The notes under the pieces are model-generated. The model did no database searches. It was not told where the DNA came from and saw only the letters and a program-made list of their open reading frames with translations. From JAGPIS01 sp964635545 (lineage in GTDB: Bacteria; Bacteroidota; Bacteroidia; Bacteroidales; Marinilabiliaceae): 30,538 nucleotides of DNA. Position 1 is the first letter of the stretch, and the number at the start of each line of letters is the position of its first letter. The stretch covers positions 1 through 30,538 of the forward strand of contig CAZWOA010000036.1 in the NCBI GenBank assembly GCA_964635545.1. The letters run 5' to 3'. The translations under genes and the position numbers were made by a program. Shown one piece after another: positions 15,987-23,587 of this stretch.

Positions 15987-16607
15987 ATGAGATGTTTTAA
16001 AACAATAATGGGAATATCAATAATGATGATGGTGTGTATTGGTAACCTTAGTGGCCAAGCCGGCACAGTGATTCCTAGTTATGATAAAGCAGCCGTATTA
16101 CGTAATAACCCTAAAAATCCGGGTGAATTTTATGCAAAACACTTTAACTATCCATCCTCGGCAGTTATTGATGGGATTGAAGGAGCAGTTGAATTAATCG
16201 TTGGGGTTAATCAAATGGGGGTGGTAGAGTCGGTGGAGATAGAACGATCGCTCACTCCCGAAATTGATAGCCAGGTGCGTGAAATTGCAATGACTAAAGG
16301 TAAATGGAAACCGGCAAAAAATGACGGAAACGCAGTTAGTTCGTTGCAACGTATCGTGGTTAATATTTTTATGACTCCATCGCAAAAGGAGTTTGCCAAT
16401 ATTATGAGGCCGTTTCGCGAATCGGGGAAGCAACCTCTTTATGTTATTGATGGCAAGCTTGTTAATGATTATATAGAGTTGTATAAGCATCAGATTAAAT
16501 CAATACGGGTTATTAAGGGCGAACAAGCTAAAGCACTATATGGTGAAATAGGTAAAGATGGTGTTGTGCAAGTGCAAACCAAGAGAGGAACACCGCCTAT
16601 TTTCTAA
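15987..16607 (+). CDS. Exported TonB_C-domain protein with a plug-like C-terminus
   Basis: 206 residues. An N-terminal signal sequence (about 1-23, ending NLSGQ) is followed by a region like the TonB C-terminal domain (about 45-128: YPSSAVIDGIEGAVELIVGV, then GVVESVEIERSL and a GKWKPAKNDG loop). From 149 to 201 comes a stretch like the end of a SusC-type receptor plug: PLYVIDGKLV, IKSIRVIKGEQAKALYG, then KDGVVQVQTKRG. There is no lasting membrane anchor or proline-rich linker, so it is not a working TonB energy transducer. It is probably a periplasmic protein that handles TonB-receptor-like contacts. Similar two-domain arrangements occur in Bacteroidota, sometimes fused to BlaR1-type peptidases. 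It is a single gene. Confidence 0.7.
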   Translation: MRCFKTIMGISIMMMVCIGNLSGQAGTVIPSYDKAAVLRNNPKNPGEFYAKHFNYPSSAVIDGIEGAVELIVGVNQMGVVESVEIERSLTPEIDSQVREIAMTKGKWKPAKNDGNAVSSLQRIVVNIFMTPSQKEFANIMRPFRESGKQPLYVIDGKLVNDYIELYKHQIKSIRVIKGEQAKALYGEIGKDGVVQVQTKRGTPPIF

Positions 16608-16798
16608 TTAAACTATTTTTAGTTTTCGATTATTTAATGTTAATTTGTACGAATGTACAGTGACTGTACTTAGCTAAAGTGTGAGCTGGTAACTATTTGT
16701 TAATAATGGTTTTAGGCTTGAGTTTAGTTATTGTGCAGTCGTTTTTTTATGACCCAAATCTATTCAAATCATTGATTTTTTTACACTTTAATGATAAA

Positions 16799-16842
16799 AG
16801 GCATTCATTGTCAAGATAAAACAATCTTATTTTGCAATGCCT
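16799..16842 (+). other. Imperfect inverted repeat before pta
   Basis: The outer arms AGGCATT (16799-16805) and AATGCCT (16836-16842) are perfect complements, and the inner AAGAT (16813-16817) pairs with ATCTT (16824-16828). The structure ends 20 bp before the pta ATG. It could be an mRNA leader hairpin or a protein-binding site: a near-match to the -7 element (TTATTTTG) at 16827-16834 overlaps it. The rest of the 255-bp gap shows nothing else clear. Confidence 0.35.
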
Positions 16843-16862
16843 GTAGATAAATATTATATACA

Positions 16863-17864
16863 ATGGAATTTATAGAGAATCTTAAAAATCGCGCCAAGCA
16901 GAACAAGAAGCGCATTGTGCTTCCCGAAGGGTATGAGGAGAGAACACTAAAAGCTGCCGACATTATTCTTAATGAGGGGTTTGCTGATGTTATCCTTATT
17001 GGTGATCCCGAAAAGATTAATGCTTTTGCTAAAGAGTTGGGTTTGAAAAACATTGGAAATGCAGCTATTGTAAATCCAGTGTCGCATGCTAAGAAAGAGG
17101 AGTATAAGAATCTTCTTCTTGAGATTCGTAAAAGTAAAGGCATGACTGCCGAACAGGCCGAGAAACTTGTGCAAGAACCGCTATACCTTGCCACTTTGAT
17201 GATAAAAGCGGGTGATGCAGATGGTGAGGTGGCGGGAGCCGAAAATGCTACAGGCGACGTGCTGCGTCCTGCATTCCAAATTGTGAAAACTCTACCCGGC
17301 ATAAGTGTTGTGTCAGGTGCATTTCTGATGTTCTTGAAAGATAATCAGTTTGGCGAAGATGGCCTTATGGTATTTGCCGATTGTGCCGTGCACCCTAACC
17401 CCACAGCTGCCGAACTGGCCGAAATAGCCGTTGCTACAGGAAAAACAACCCGTGCCATTGCCGGTTTTGAGCCGCGTATCGCCATGCTTAGCTTCTCTAC
17501 CAAAGGTAGCGCCAAGCACGAGATGGTTGATAAGGTGGTGGAGGCCACTGCTCTAGCGCAAAAGATGGCACCCGATATGAAAATCGATGGTGAGCTGCAA
17601 TCAGATGCCGCAATAGTGCCATCCATAGGAAGCAAAAAAGCACCGGGAAGTGAAATTGCAGGACATGCTAATGTGCTGGTTTTCCCAACTTTAGAAACCG
17701 GTAATATTGCTTATAAACTTGTTCAAAGAATGGCCGGTGCCGAAGCTATTGGGCCAATCCTGCAAGGTATGGCCGCACCTATCAATGACCTTTCAAGAGG
17801 TTGTTCGGTGAGTGATATTGTTAACTTGGTTGCTATTACAGCCAATCAGGCTGCGGGTATGTAA
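16863..17864 (+). CDS. pta: Phosphate acetyltransferase
   Basis: 333 residues, the length of the short single-domain Pta without the N-terminal regulatory DRTGG part. It converts acetyl-CoA and phosphate to acetyl phosphate and CoA in the cytosol. Visible family motifs are LPEGYEERTLKAA (20-32), GAENATGDVLRPA (125-137), the FADCAVHPNPTAAELAEIA block (171-189), MLSFSTKGSA (208-217), and the active-site DLSRGCS (309-315) with S311 and R312. It is first in a row of five acid-fermentation genes on one strand; ackA, its functional partner, is separated from it by the dehydrogenase gene. With AckA it makes acetate and ATP. Confidence 0.96.
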   Translation: MEFIENLKNRAKQNKKRIVLPEGYEERTLKAADIILNEGFADVILIGDPEKINAFAKELGLKNIGNAAIVNPVSHAKKEEYKNLLLEIRKSKGMTAEQAEKLVQEPLYLATLMIKAGDADGEVAGAENATGDVLRPAFQIVKTLPGISVVSGAFLMFLKDNQFGEDGLMVFADCAVHPNPTAAELAEIAVATGKTTRAIAGFEPRIAMLSFSTKGSAKHEMVDKVVEATALAQKMAPDMKIDGELQSDAAIVPSIGSKKAPGSEIAGHANVLVFPTLETGNIAYKLVQRMAGAEAIGPILQGMAAPINDLSRGCSVSDIVNLVAITANQAAGM

Positions 17865-17962
17865 TTATCATTTTCTAGCAAATTCATAGTAAATGAGTAT
17901 TGTATATTCAACTAACGATTTGCTCTGCTTTTTTAATTTAGATAAGAAAAATATTATATAAA

Positions 17963-18940
17963 ATGGCTGAAATTCTTGTAGAACCCATTGAAGGGTATGC
18001 GTTGAGTCAGGAGAAAAAGGTTAAAACTCTTTTTTCAAAAATAGGTGTTGTAGGTTGTGGTAAAGAGGGACAGAATATAGCCCGCATAGCTGCATGGCAT
18101 GGAATTGAGGTTGTGTTTATCGAACTAAGTCAGGATAAAATAGATATTGCAACCCATAATATAGGTAAAGAACTCGATATGCGTATTGAGAACTGGGGAT
18201 TAACACCTGGCGAAAAACGCTCAATAATGTCGCGAATAAAAGGTTCACTTGATTATTCGGCATTGGCAGGCTGCGACTTTGTTATTGAGGCCATCCGTGC
18301 CGATGATAAAACAGGACTTAGAAGCATTGAGGCACGTAAAGAAGTGTTTCGTTGTGTAGAGAAGGTGGTTGATAAAGATGCAATTATTGCTACTAATGCC
18401 ACCACAATCATCATTACCGAGCTTGCTTCGGAGCTTGAAAATCCCGAGAGATGTGTGAGCCTTCATTTCTTCGTTACATCGCCCGAGGCACGTATCATTG
18501 AAGTGGTAAAAGGCCTTTATACATCCGATGAGGTATTTAATCGGGTTAAGATGTTTATCAAACTCATTAACCGTGAGGCTATTCCGGTTGAGGAGTCGGC
18601 AGGATTGGTGAGTGTGCGTCTCTTTATCGCTCTACTTAATGAGGCTTGTGCAACTCTACTCGAAGGGGTGGCATCAATAGATGATATAGACCGTACTATG
18701 GTTATTGGATTAGGAATGAGGTTTGGACCTTTCCAATCGGCTGATATCGTAGGAATAGAAAAAGTTCAACGCTGGATGGAGAATCTATATGAAGAGTTTG
18801 GCGATGTGAAGTTTAAACCGTCACCTCTTATCAAACGTCTGGTTAGAGCCAAACGACTCGGCAAGGTAAGTGGCATCGGCTTCTATCGTTACGATGAAGA
18901 AGGTCGTAAGCTTAACTCCGAACATATAGTAGGTAAATAA
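17963..18940 (+). CDS. 3-hydroxyacyl-CoA (3-hydroxybutyryl-CoA) dehydrogenase, divergent
   Basis: 325 residues. The N-terminal Rossmann fold has G31-x-G33-x-x-G36 and the acidic E54 that favours NAD. A C-terminal helical domain like that of 3-hydroxyacyl-CoA dehydrogenases spans about 200-320, with GLGMRFGPFQSADIVG and GIGFYRY. The catalytic His-Glu pair is likely H168 and E180. The usual HFFNPxxxMxLVE segment reads HFFVTSPEARIIE, lacking the conserved NP, and the substrate-binding NTSSL segment reads NATTI (145-149). The enzyme would reduce acetoacetyl-CoA to 3-hydroxybutyryl-CoA or act on a related acyl-CoA. Its place between pta and ackA points to butyrate formation or amino-acid fermentation. 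Exact substrate is unsure. Confidence 0.82.
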   Translation: MAEILVEPIEGYALSQEKKVKTLFSKIGVVGCGKEGQNIARIAAWHGIEVVFIELSQDKIDIATHNIGKELDMRIENWGLTPGEKRSIMSRIKGSLDYSALAGCDFVIEAIRADDKTGLRSIEARKEVFRCVEKVVDKDAIIATNATTIIITELASELENPERCVSLHFFVTSPEARIIEVVKGLYTSDEVFNRVKMFIKLINREAIPVEESAGLVSVRLFIALLNEACATLLEGVASIDDIDRTMVIGLGMRFGPFQSADIVGIEKVQRWMENLYEEFGDVKFKPSPLIKRLVRAKRLGKVSGIGFYRYDEEGRKLNSEHIVGK

Positions 18941-19018
18941 TATATTTTTAATTCTGATGTTAATTTAATATTACGTTAATCAGGATTATATACTATTGAT
19001 TTATAAAAGAATAGCATA

Positions 19019-20230
19019 ATGAAAATATTAGTTTTGAACTGTGGTAGTTCATCGGCAAAATATCAACTTTTCTTTAATGATAATGAGAATTGGAAGGTAG
19101 AAGCCAAAGGTGTTGTTGAGAAGATTGGACTTCATGGTTCTTTTTTGAAACACGAAAAGGAAAATGGTGCCAAGGTGTTGCTAGAGGGTGAAATTCTCGA
19201 CCATACCAGTGCCATTGATTATATATTGGGTGTGCTTGTGAGTGAAAAGCATGGCTGCTTATCGTCACTCGAAGAGATTGATGCTGTAGGACATCGTGTG
19301 GTACATGGTGGCGAGGCATTTAATTCAAGTGTGTATATTTCGCCCGAGGTGGTGCAAAAAATGGAAGAGTGCATTGAGTTGGCTCCGCTTCATAACCCAC
19401 CAAACTTGAAGGGTATCGATGCTATTACCAGCCTTTTGCCCAGCGTCCCTCAGGTAGGTGTGTTCGATACCGCTTTTCACCAAACGATGCCCAAGTACTC
19501 TTATATGTACGGTATTCCATTGTCATTATATAAGAAATATGGAATACGTCGCTACGGATTTCATGGCACCAGCCACCGTTTTGTGTCGCAGCGTGCAGCC
19601 GAATATCTTAATTCTGATATAAAAAACCAAAAATATATAGTTTGTCACCTTGGTAACGGTGCTTCTGTATGTGCTGTTAAAAATGGTGAGTCGGTAGATA
19701 CTTCTATGGGCTTTACCCCGGTTGAGGGGCTTATTATGGGTACCAGAGCCGGTGATATCGATATGGGTGCAGTAACCTATATTATGGATAAAGAGATGAT
19801 TGGAACAAGATCGGCCTCGGTGCTTTTCAACAAGCAGAGCGGTCTTCTTGGTCTTACAGGTGTGTCGTCGGATATGCGTGAAGTAATAGCGTCGGCCGAG
19901 GGAGGTAATACCGACTCGCAATTGGCACTTGAGATGTTCTTTTACAGGGTGAAAAAATATCTGGGGTCGTATGCCGCCGCAATGGGAGGTGTAGATGCTG
20001 TGATATTTACCGGTGGAATTGGCGAAAATAGCCACAAGGTGCGTCGTGGTATATGCAGCGACCTTGGATTTCTTGGTATTGAGCTTGATGATGAGGCGAA
20101 TGATACAATTATTGGAGAAGAGGGAGTAATAAGCAAAGGCAAAACTAAAGTTCTGGTTATCCCAACCAATGAGGAGCTGGTTATTGCACAAGATACTAAA
20201 GAGATAGTAGAAGAACTGATGAACAGATAA
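19019..20230 (+). CDS. ackA: Acetate kinase
   Basis: 403 residues. It transfers phosphate from acetyl phosphate to ADP, giving acetate and ATP. All catalytic landmarks are present, with numbering two above the Methanosarcina enzyme: N7 in LNCGSSS, R93 in GHRVVHGG, D150 in FDTAFHQTMP, H182 in FHGTSHRFV and R243 in GTRAGDIDMG, plus TGGIGEN near 331-337. The upstream gap to the dehydrogenase gene is 78 bp, and ptb begins 28 bp downstream, so ackA and ptb are probably one transcript. The paralogous butyrate kinase lies further along. Confidence 0.97.
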   Translation: MKILVLNCGSSSAKYQLFFNDNENWKVEAKGVVEKIGLHGSFLKHEKENGAKVLLEGEILDHTSAIDYILGVLVSEKHGCLSSLEEIDAVGHRVVHGGEAFNSSVYISPEVVQKMEECIELAPLHNPPNLKGIDAITSLLPSVPQVGVFDTAFHQTMPKYSYMYGIPLSLYKKYGIRRYGFHGTSHRFVSQRAAEYLNSDIKNQKYIVCHLGNGASVCAVKNGESVDTSMGFTPVEGLIMGTRAGDIDMGAVTYIMDKEMIGTRSASVLFNKQSGLLGLTGVSSDMREVIASAEGGNTDSQLALEMFFYRVKKYLGSYAAAMGGVDAVIFTGGIGENSHKVRRGICSDLGFLGIELDDEANDTIIGEEGVISKGKTKVLVIPTNEELVIAQDTKEIVEELMNR

Positions 20231-20258
20231 TTTCGTAACAAACATAAAAGGAAGAGGT

Positions 20259-21155
20259 ATGTTTAAAAAATTGTCTGACTTGCAGGAGATAATACGACAC
20301 AGAGGTGTGCATCGTACTCTGGCTCTTGCAGTTTCGCAGGATGAGCATTCTTTAGAGGCGGTTCATGCTGCATATAAAACCGGATTTATAAAGCCTGTGC
20401 TTATTGGCTCGCGAGCTGAAACCGAGAAAATAATGGCTGAAAAGTCGTTGGATTTCTCCGGTGTAGAGTTCGTAGAGGAGCCAAATCCTATCAAAGCTGT
20501 AGAATATGCAGTGCGGTTGGTACACGATAAAAAGGCAGATATATTGATGAAAGGTAAAGTGGCAACGCCCGACCTGTTACGTGGAGTTCTCAATAAAGAG
20601 TGGGGATTACGTACCGGTCGCCTATTATCTCATTTTGCCCTGTTTGAAGTGGAAACCTATCACAAACTCCTAGCTATAACAGATGTGGCGATGAATATTG
20701 CTCCCAATCTTCAGGATAAAATAGGTATAATAAATAATTCGGTGGATTACCTAAATAAAATGGGTATCGACAATCCTAAAGTGGCCGTTCTTGGCGCTAT
20801 TGAAATAGTGAATGAGAATATGCAGGCTACCCTTGATGCCGCACTGCTATCAAAGATGAACCAGCGAGATCAGATAAAGAACTGCATAATAGACGGACCT
20901 CTTGCTTTTGATAATGCCATAAGTGCCGATAGTGCACGCCATAAAGGTATTAAGAGTGAAGTAGCCGGTGATACCGACCTGCTTCTTATGCCTGATATAG
21001 AGGTGGGTAACGTGTTATATAAAACCTTGGTGTTCTTTGCCAAAGCAAAAGTAGCAAGTGTGATATTGGGAGCATCGGCACCCATTGTGTTGGCATCGCG
21101 AAGTGACTCTGAAGAGTCCAAATTCTTCAGTATTCTATTGGCCTCACTGGCATAA
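20259..21155 (+). CDS. ptb: Phosphate butyryltransferase
   Basis: 298 residues, close to clostridial Ptb. It converts butyryl-CoA and phosphate to butyryl phosphate and CoA. It belongs to the same superfamily as Pta but is shorter, with the family pattern of LALAVSQDEHSLEAV, DILMKGKVATPDLLRGVL (MKGK at 97-100) and a C-terminal ILGASAPIVLASRSDS block. The position directly after ackA and before buk supports the butyrate role. Branched-chain acyl substrates are also possible for the family. A Rho-independent terminator follows, so buk probably has its own promoter. Confidence 0.92.
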   Translation: MFKKLSDLQEIIRHRGVHRTLALAVSQDEHSLEAVHAAYKTGFIKPVLIGSRAETEKIMAEKSLDFSGVEFVEEPNPIKAVEYAVRLVHDKKADILMKGKVATPDLLRGVLNKEWGLRTGRLLSHFALFEVETYHKLLAITDVAMNIAPNLQDKIGIINNSVDYLNKMGIDNPKVAVLGAIEIVNENMQATLDAALLSKMNQRDQIKNCIIDGPLAFDNAISADSARHKGIKSEVAGDTDLLLMPDIEVGNVLYKTLVFFAKAKVASVILGASAPIVLASRSDSEESKFFSILLASLA

Positions 21156-21182
21156 AGAGTGAATTTTATTGTATTAATAGTG

Positions 21183-21220
21183 AGCAGCCCTGCCTTTAAT
21201 GTGGTGGGACTGCTTTTTTT
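21183..21220 (+). terminator. Rho-independent terminator after ptb
   Basis: Arms 21183-21194 and 21203-21214 form a 12-bp stem with one mismatch and two wobbles, followed by a seven-T run. It lies between ptb and buk. Full or partial termination cannot be told apart. Confidence 0.7.
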
Positions 21221-21345
21221 GATTAAACTCTTTGCCTTTAAAACTGTTATAAATAACTGTGTTAATGATTTTTCTCATCATGATTTTCAATCCTTAATAA
21301 TACTTTCGTGACATTATTATCACCCTAAAACAAATTTGAAATAAT

Positions 21346-22419
21346 ATGGATAATTTTAAGATTCTAGTTATAAACCCGGGTTCCACATCTACAAAAGTAG
21401 CAGTCTATGAAGGGCGGAAATCGGTGTTCCTTAAATCGATAAGACATACTTCCGAACAACTTGCACCCTATGATAATATAGCTGCCCAATATGAGTTCAG
21501 GAAAGAGATAATTTTGAGCGAACTGGTACAGGCCGATATCGATATTGAAAATATCAGTGCTGTTGTAGGCCGTGGCGGACTGGTTAAACCCATAGAATCG
21601 GGAGTATATGAGGTTACTGAGGAGCTTAAAAAGGATTTGCGCGAAAGTCGTCAGGGAGAGCATGCCAGTAATTTAGGGGGCCTTATTGCTGATGATATTG
21701 CCCGAAGCCTGAAATCGGCACGTGCTTTTATTGCCGACCCGGTAGTGGTAGATGAGCTTATTGATGAAGCACGTGTTTCTGGTCTTCCACAAATGCCGCG
21801 AAGAAGTATCTTCCATGCTCTAAATCATAAGATTGTAGCTAAGAATTATGCCAAATCTATAGATAGAGAGTACGACGACCTAAACCTGATAGTTGCCCAT
21901 CTGGGCGGTGGTATATCAGTGGGAGCACACCGTAAGGGACGTGTTATCGATGTAAATAACGCTCTCGACGGATATGGCCCCTTTTCACCCGAACGTGCAG
22001 GAACACTTCCTACAGGCGGATTGGTTGATTTGTGTTTTTCGGGAAAATATACGGAGCAAGAGATTAAGAAGATGATTAATGGTAAAGGTGGACTAGTTGC
22101 TCACACCGGCACCAATATGGCCTCGGAGCTTGAGGAGAGAGCCAATAATGGCGACGAGCATGCATCACTAATTCTTAGGGCGATGGCATATCAAATTGCA
22201 AAATCTATAGGTAGTTGTGCAGCAGTGCTATATGGTAAAGTGGATGCAATAATACTTACCGGTGGTATAGCACACGACAAGAAAATTTGTGACCAGATAA
22301 AGGAGATGACCGGCTTTATTGCACCAATTATAACCGTGCCGGGCGAAGATGAAATGAGGGCCTTGGCCGAAAATGCTCTTAATGTTCTTATGGGCGAAAC
22401 AAAGCTTAAGGAGTATTAA
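21346..22419 (+). CDS. buk: Butyrate kinase
   Basis: 357 residues, the usual Buk length. It makes butyrate and ATP from butyryl phosphate. The acetate/sugar-kinase fold is marked by INPGSTSTKVAVYE (9-22), VVGRGGLV (73-80), DPVVVDE (131-137), AHLGGGISVGAH (184-195), the PERAGTLPTGGLVDL block (215-229) and a TGGIAHD near 305. Together with Ptb it forms the phosphotransbutyrylase-kinase route. It is separated from ptb by a 190-bp gap with a terminator, so it may be expressed on its own. Isobutyrate and other short-chain acids are accepted by some relatives, so the exact product is likely but not certain. Confidence 0.95.
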   Translation: MDNFKILVINPGSTSTKVAVYEGRKSVFLKSIRHTSEQLAPYDNIAAQYEFRKEIILSELVQADIDIENISAVVGRGGLVKPIESGVYEVTEELKKDLRESRQGEHASNLGGLIADDIARSLKSARAFIADPVVVDELIDEARVSGLPQMPRRSIFHALNHKIVAKNYAKSIDREYDDLNLIVAHLGGGISVGAHRKGRVIDVNNALDGYGPFSPERAGTLPTGGLVDLCFSGKYTEQEIKKMINGKGGLVAHTGTNMASELEERANNGDEHASLILRAMAYQIAKSIGSCAAVLYGKVDAIILTGGIAHDKKICDQIKEMTGFIAPIITVPGEDEMRALAENALNVLMGETKLKEY

Positions 22420-22453
22420 GAGGCAAGTGTGAGTTGAGGGGCGTTGGGCATTG

Positions 22454-22489
22454 GTCGTAGGTCGTTGGTCGTTGATCGAAAAACGAAAA
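22454..22489. repeat. Direct repeat copy 1 (GTCGTTGGTCGTTGATCG)
   Basis: A 36-bp unit that recurs at 22517-22552 with few changes, 63 bp apart. Each is itself made of short GTCGTTG subrepeats. The intervening DNA has a separate GAGGGTAGAG-type repetition. This is typical intergenic filler. Confidence 0.6.
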
Positions 22490-22516
22490 TAGAGGGTAGA
22501 GAGTGGAAGGTAGAGG

Positions 22517-22552
22517 GTCGTTAGTCGTTGGTCGTTGATCGAAAGACGAATA
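22517..22552. repeat. Direct repeat copy 2
   Basis: Second copy of the 36-bp unit at 22454-22489, with the same GTCGTTGGTCGTTGATCG core. It ends shortly before the terminator shared by buk and tRNA-Pro. Confidence 0.6.
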
Positions 22553-22570
22553 ACGACTCACCAACTATCT

Positions 22571-22615
22571 AAAACAAAAAAGGGATAGCGCTCTCGCACT
22601 AACCCTTTGTTTTTT
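22571..22615. terminator. Two-way terminator between buk and tRNA-Pro
   Basis: Arms 22579-22591 and 22596-22608 form a stem with a four-base loop and one or two mismatches, flanked by A-rich DNA on the left and T-rich DNA on the right. On both strands this gives a stem followed by a T-tract, so it can end both buk (+) and the tRNA transcript (-). On the minus strand one mismatch becomes a G-T pair. Confidence 0.75.
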
Positions 22616-22620
22616 AATCG

Positions 22621-22694
22621 TCGGGATGACAGGATTTGAACCTGCGACCCCTCGCCCCCCAGACGAGTACTCTACCAAGCTGAGCCACATCCCG
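22621..22694 (-). tRNA. tRNA-Pro (anticodon GGG)
   Basis: 74 nt forming a full cloverleaf. The acceptor stem is a perfect CGGGATG/CATCCCG pair with discriminator A. The D-arm contains GCTCAGCTTGGTAGAG, the anticodon arm CTCGT-CTGGGGG-GCGAG gives the anticodon GGG, and the T-arm has GGTTCAAATCC. The CCA end is not encoded. A good promoter lies upstream and a terminator just downstream, so it is a single-gene unit reading proline codons CCC and CCU. Confidence 0.97.
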
Positions 22695-22727
22695 ATTAAA
22701 ACATTGTCCTTTCTTTTAAAGACGGTG

Positions 22728-22757
22728 CAAAGATATATAAAAAGTTATAGTCTGCAA
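22728..22757 (-). promoter_or_regulatory. Promoter of tRNA-Pro
   Basis: Minus strand has an exact -7 element TATCTTTG (22728-22735) and a TTG (22755-22757) with a 19-bp spacer, the ideal Bacteroidetes sigma-ABfr arrangement. It lies 33 bp before the mature tRNA 5' end. Confidence 0.75.
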
Positions 22758-22903
22758 TATTTAAGGATATAAAAATTGCACTAATACCATCATCAATCTA
22801 TAATCGATTAATAGATAGGATTATAAAACTTTAATTTTGTGTTTTTTAACTTTTGATATAGGCACTCTATTTCGCAATAACTTTCAAGGGATAATTTAAT
22901 TAT

Positions 22904-22911
22904 TAAATTTG
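22904..22911 (+). promoter_or_regulatory. -7 element, ECF sigma gene
   Basis: TAAATTTG is an exact TAnnTTTG match 18 bp before the ATG. A second exact match, TAATTTTG, lies at 22832-22839. The more proximal one is favoured. The gap 22758-22903 holds nothing else I recognise. Confidence 0.4.
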
Positions 22912-22929
22912 TACTTCGATACTTGAGTT

Positions 22930-23511
22930 ATGATAGAGAATGAGGACCAATTGATTGTTGAGCAACTTAAAGAGGGAAAGGAGGTTGCTTTTCATGCTAT
23001 ATTTAAAAAATACTATAGCTCACTCACTCTATTTGCCTATAAAATTGTGAAAGATGAAGATGTTGCACGTGATATTGTGCAAAATCTGTTTGCAAAACTC
23101 TATGAGCAACGTGCAACCATCGAAATTCGAATCTCTCTGAAATCATTCCTCTATCAATCGGTGCGCAACCACTCCATAAATGAAATAAATAGTCGTAAAA
23201 TTAGGCAAAAGCATCACGATATTATTTTGCTTCAAACAGACGATAGTTCGGTGCAGGGCGATGAACTGATGGAACAGGCCGAAATGGAGATGAAAGTTGT
23301 GCAGGCAGTGGCAAAATTGCCAACACAATGTAAACGAATTTTTGAGATGAGCAGGTTTGAAGGACTCACCAATGGTGAAATTGCCGATTCTCTCAATTTG
23401 TCGAAACGCACAGTGGAAACTCAAATATCAAAAGCATTAAAGAGTTTGAGAGATCAATTATCCGATTTATTGCCAATTATTTCGTTGATAATTCTCAAAT
23501 TGTTTAATTAA
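22930..23511 (+). CDS. ECF-type RNA polymerase sigma factor
   Basis: 193 residues, the typical size of Bacteroidota sigma-70 family ECF factors. Region 2 (about 22-90) contains FHAIFKKYYSSLTLFAYKIVKDEDVARDIVQNLFAKLYE, which binds the core enzyme and -10 DNA. Region 4 (about 125-175) contains LPTQCKRIFEMSRFEGLTNGEIADSLNLSKRTVETQISKAL, the helix-turn-helix that binds -35 DNA. The hydrophobic tail (LLPIISLIILKLFN) is common in this group. A FecR anti-sigma gene and a TonB-dependent receptor with an STN domain follow, the classic cell-surface signalling arrangement. Expression of the operon should depend on the receptor ligand. Confidence 0.95.
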   Translation: MIENEDQLIVEQLKEGKEVAFHAIFKKYYSSLTLFAYKIVKDEDVARDIVQNLFAKLYEQRATIEIRISLKSFLYQSVRNHSINEINSRKIRQKHHDIILLQTDDSSVQGDELMEQAEMEMKVVQAVAKLPTQCKRIFEMSRFEGLTNGEIADSLNLSKRTVETQISKALKSLRDQLSDLLPIISLIILKLFN

Positions 23512-23587
23512 GTGAAAAAAATATAGCTTATAAATACGTGTGTGAGATTAGATAGCTGTCATAGTATTGAAACAAAACTTAATTGAT

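Noticed and set aside
16811..17302. A 163-codon frame antisense to pta
   Set aside because: Overlaps the pta start region and has a low-complexity Ser/Phe-rich translation typical of shadows.
17865..17962. AGCAAAT/ATTTGCT pair with a T-run as a terminator after pta
   Set aside because: The arms are only 7 bp with a loop of about 35 nt, too weak to call; it might attenuate at most.
19526..20245. A 239-codon open frame antisense to ackA
   Set aside because: It lies wholly over a conserved acetate kinase gene, starts from a frame with no known family, and its residues look like complement-strand translation of codon-biased DNA.
22454..22552. Possible CRISPR-like spaced repeats
   Set aside because: Only two units, 63 bp apart, that are themselves internally repetitive; no array, no leader and no cas genes.
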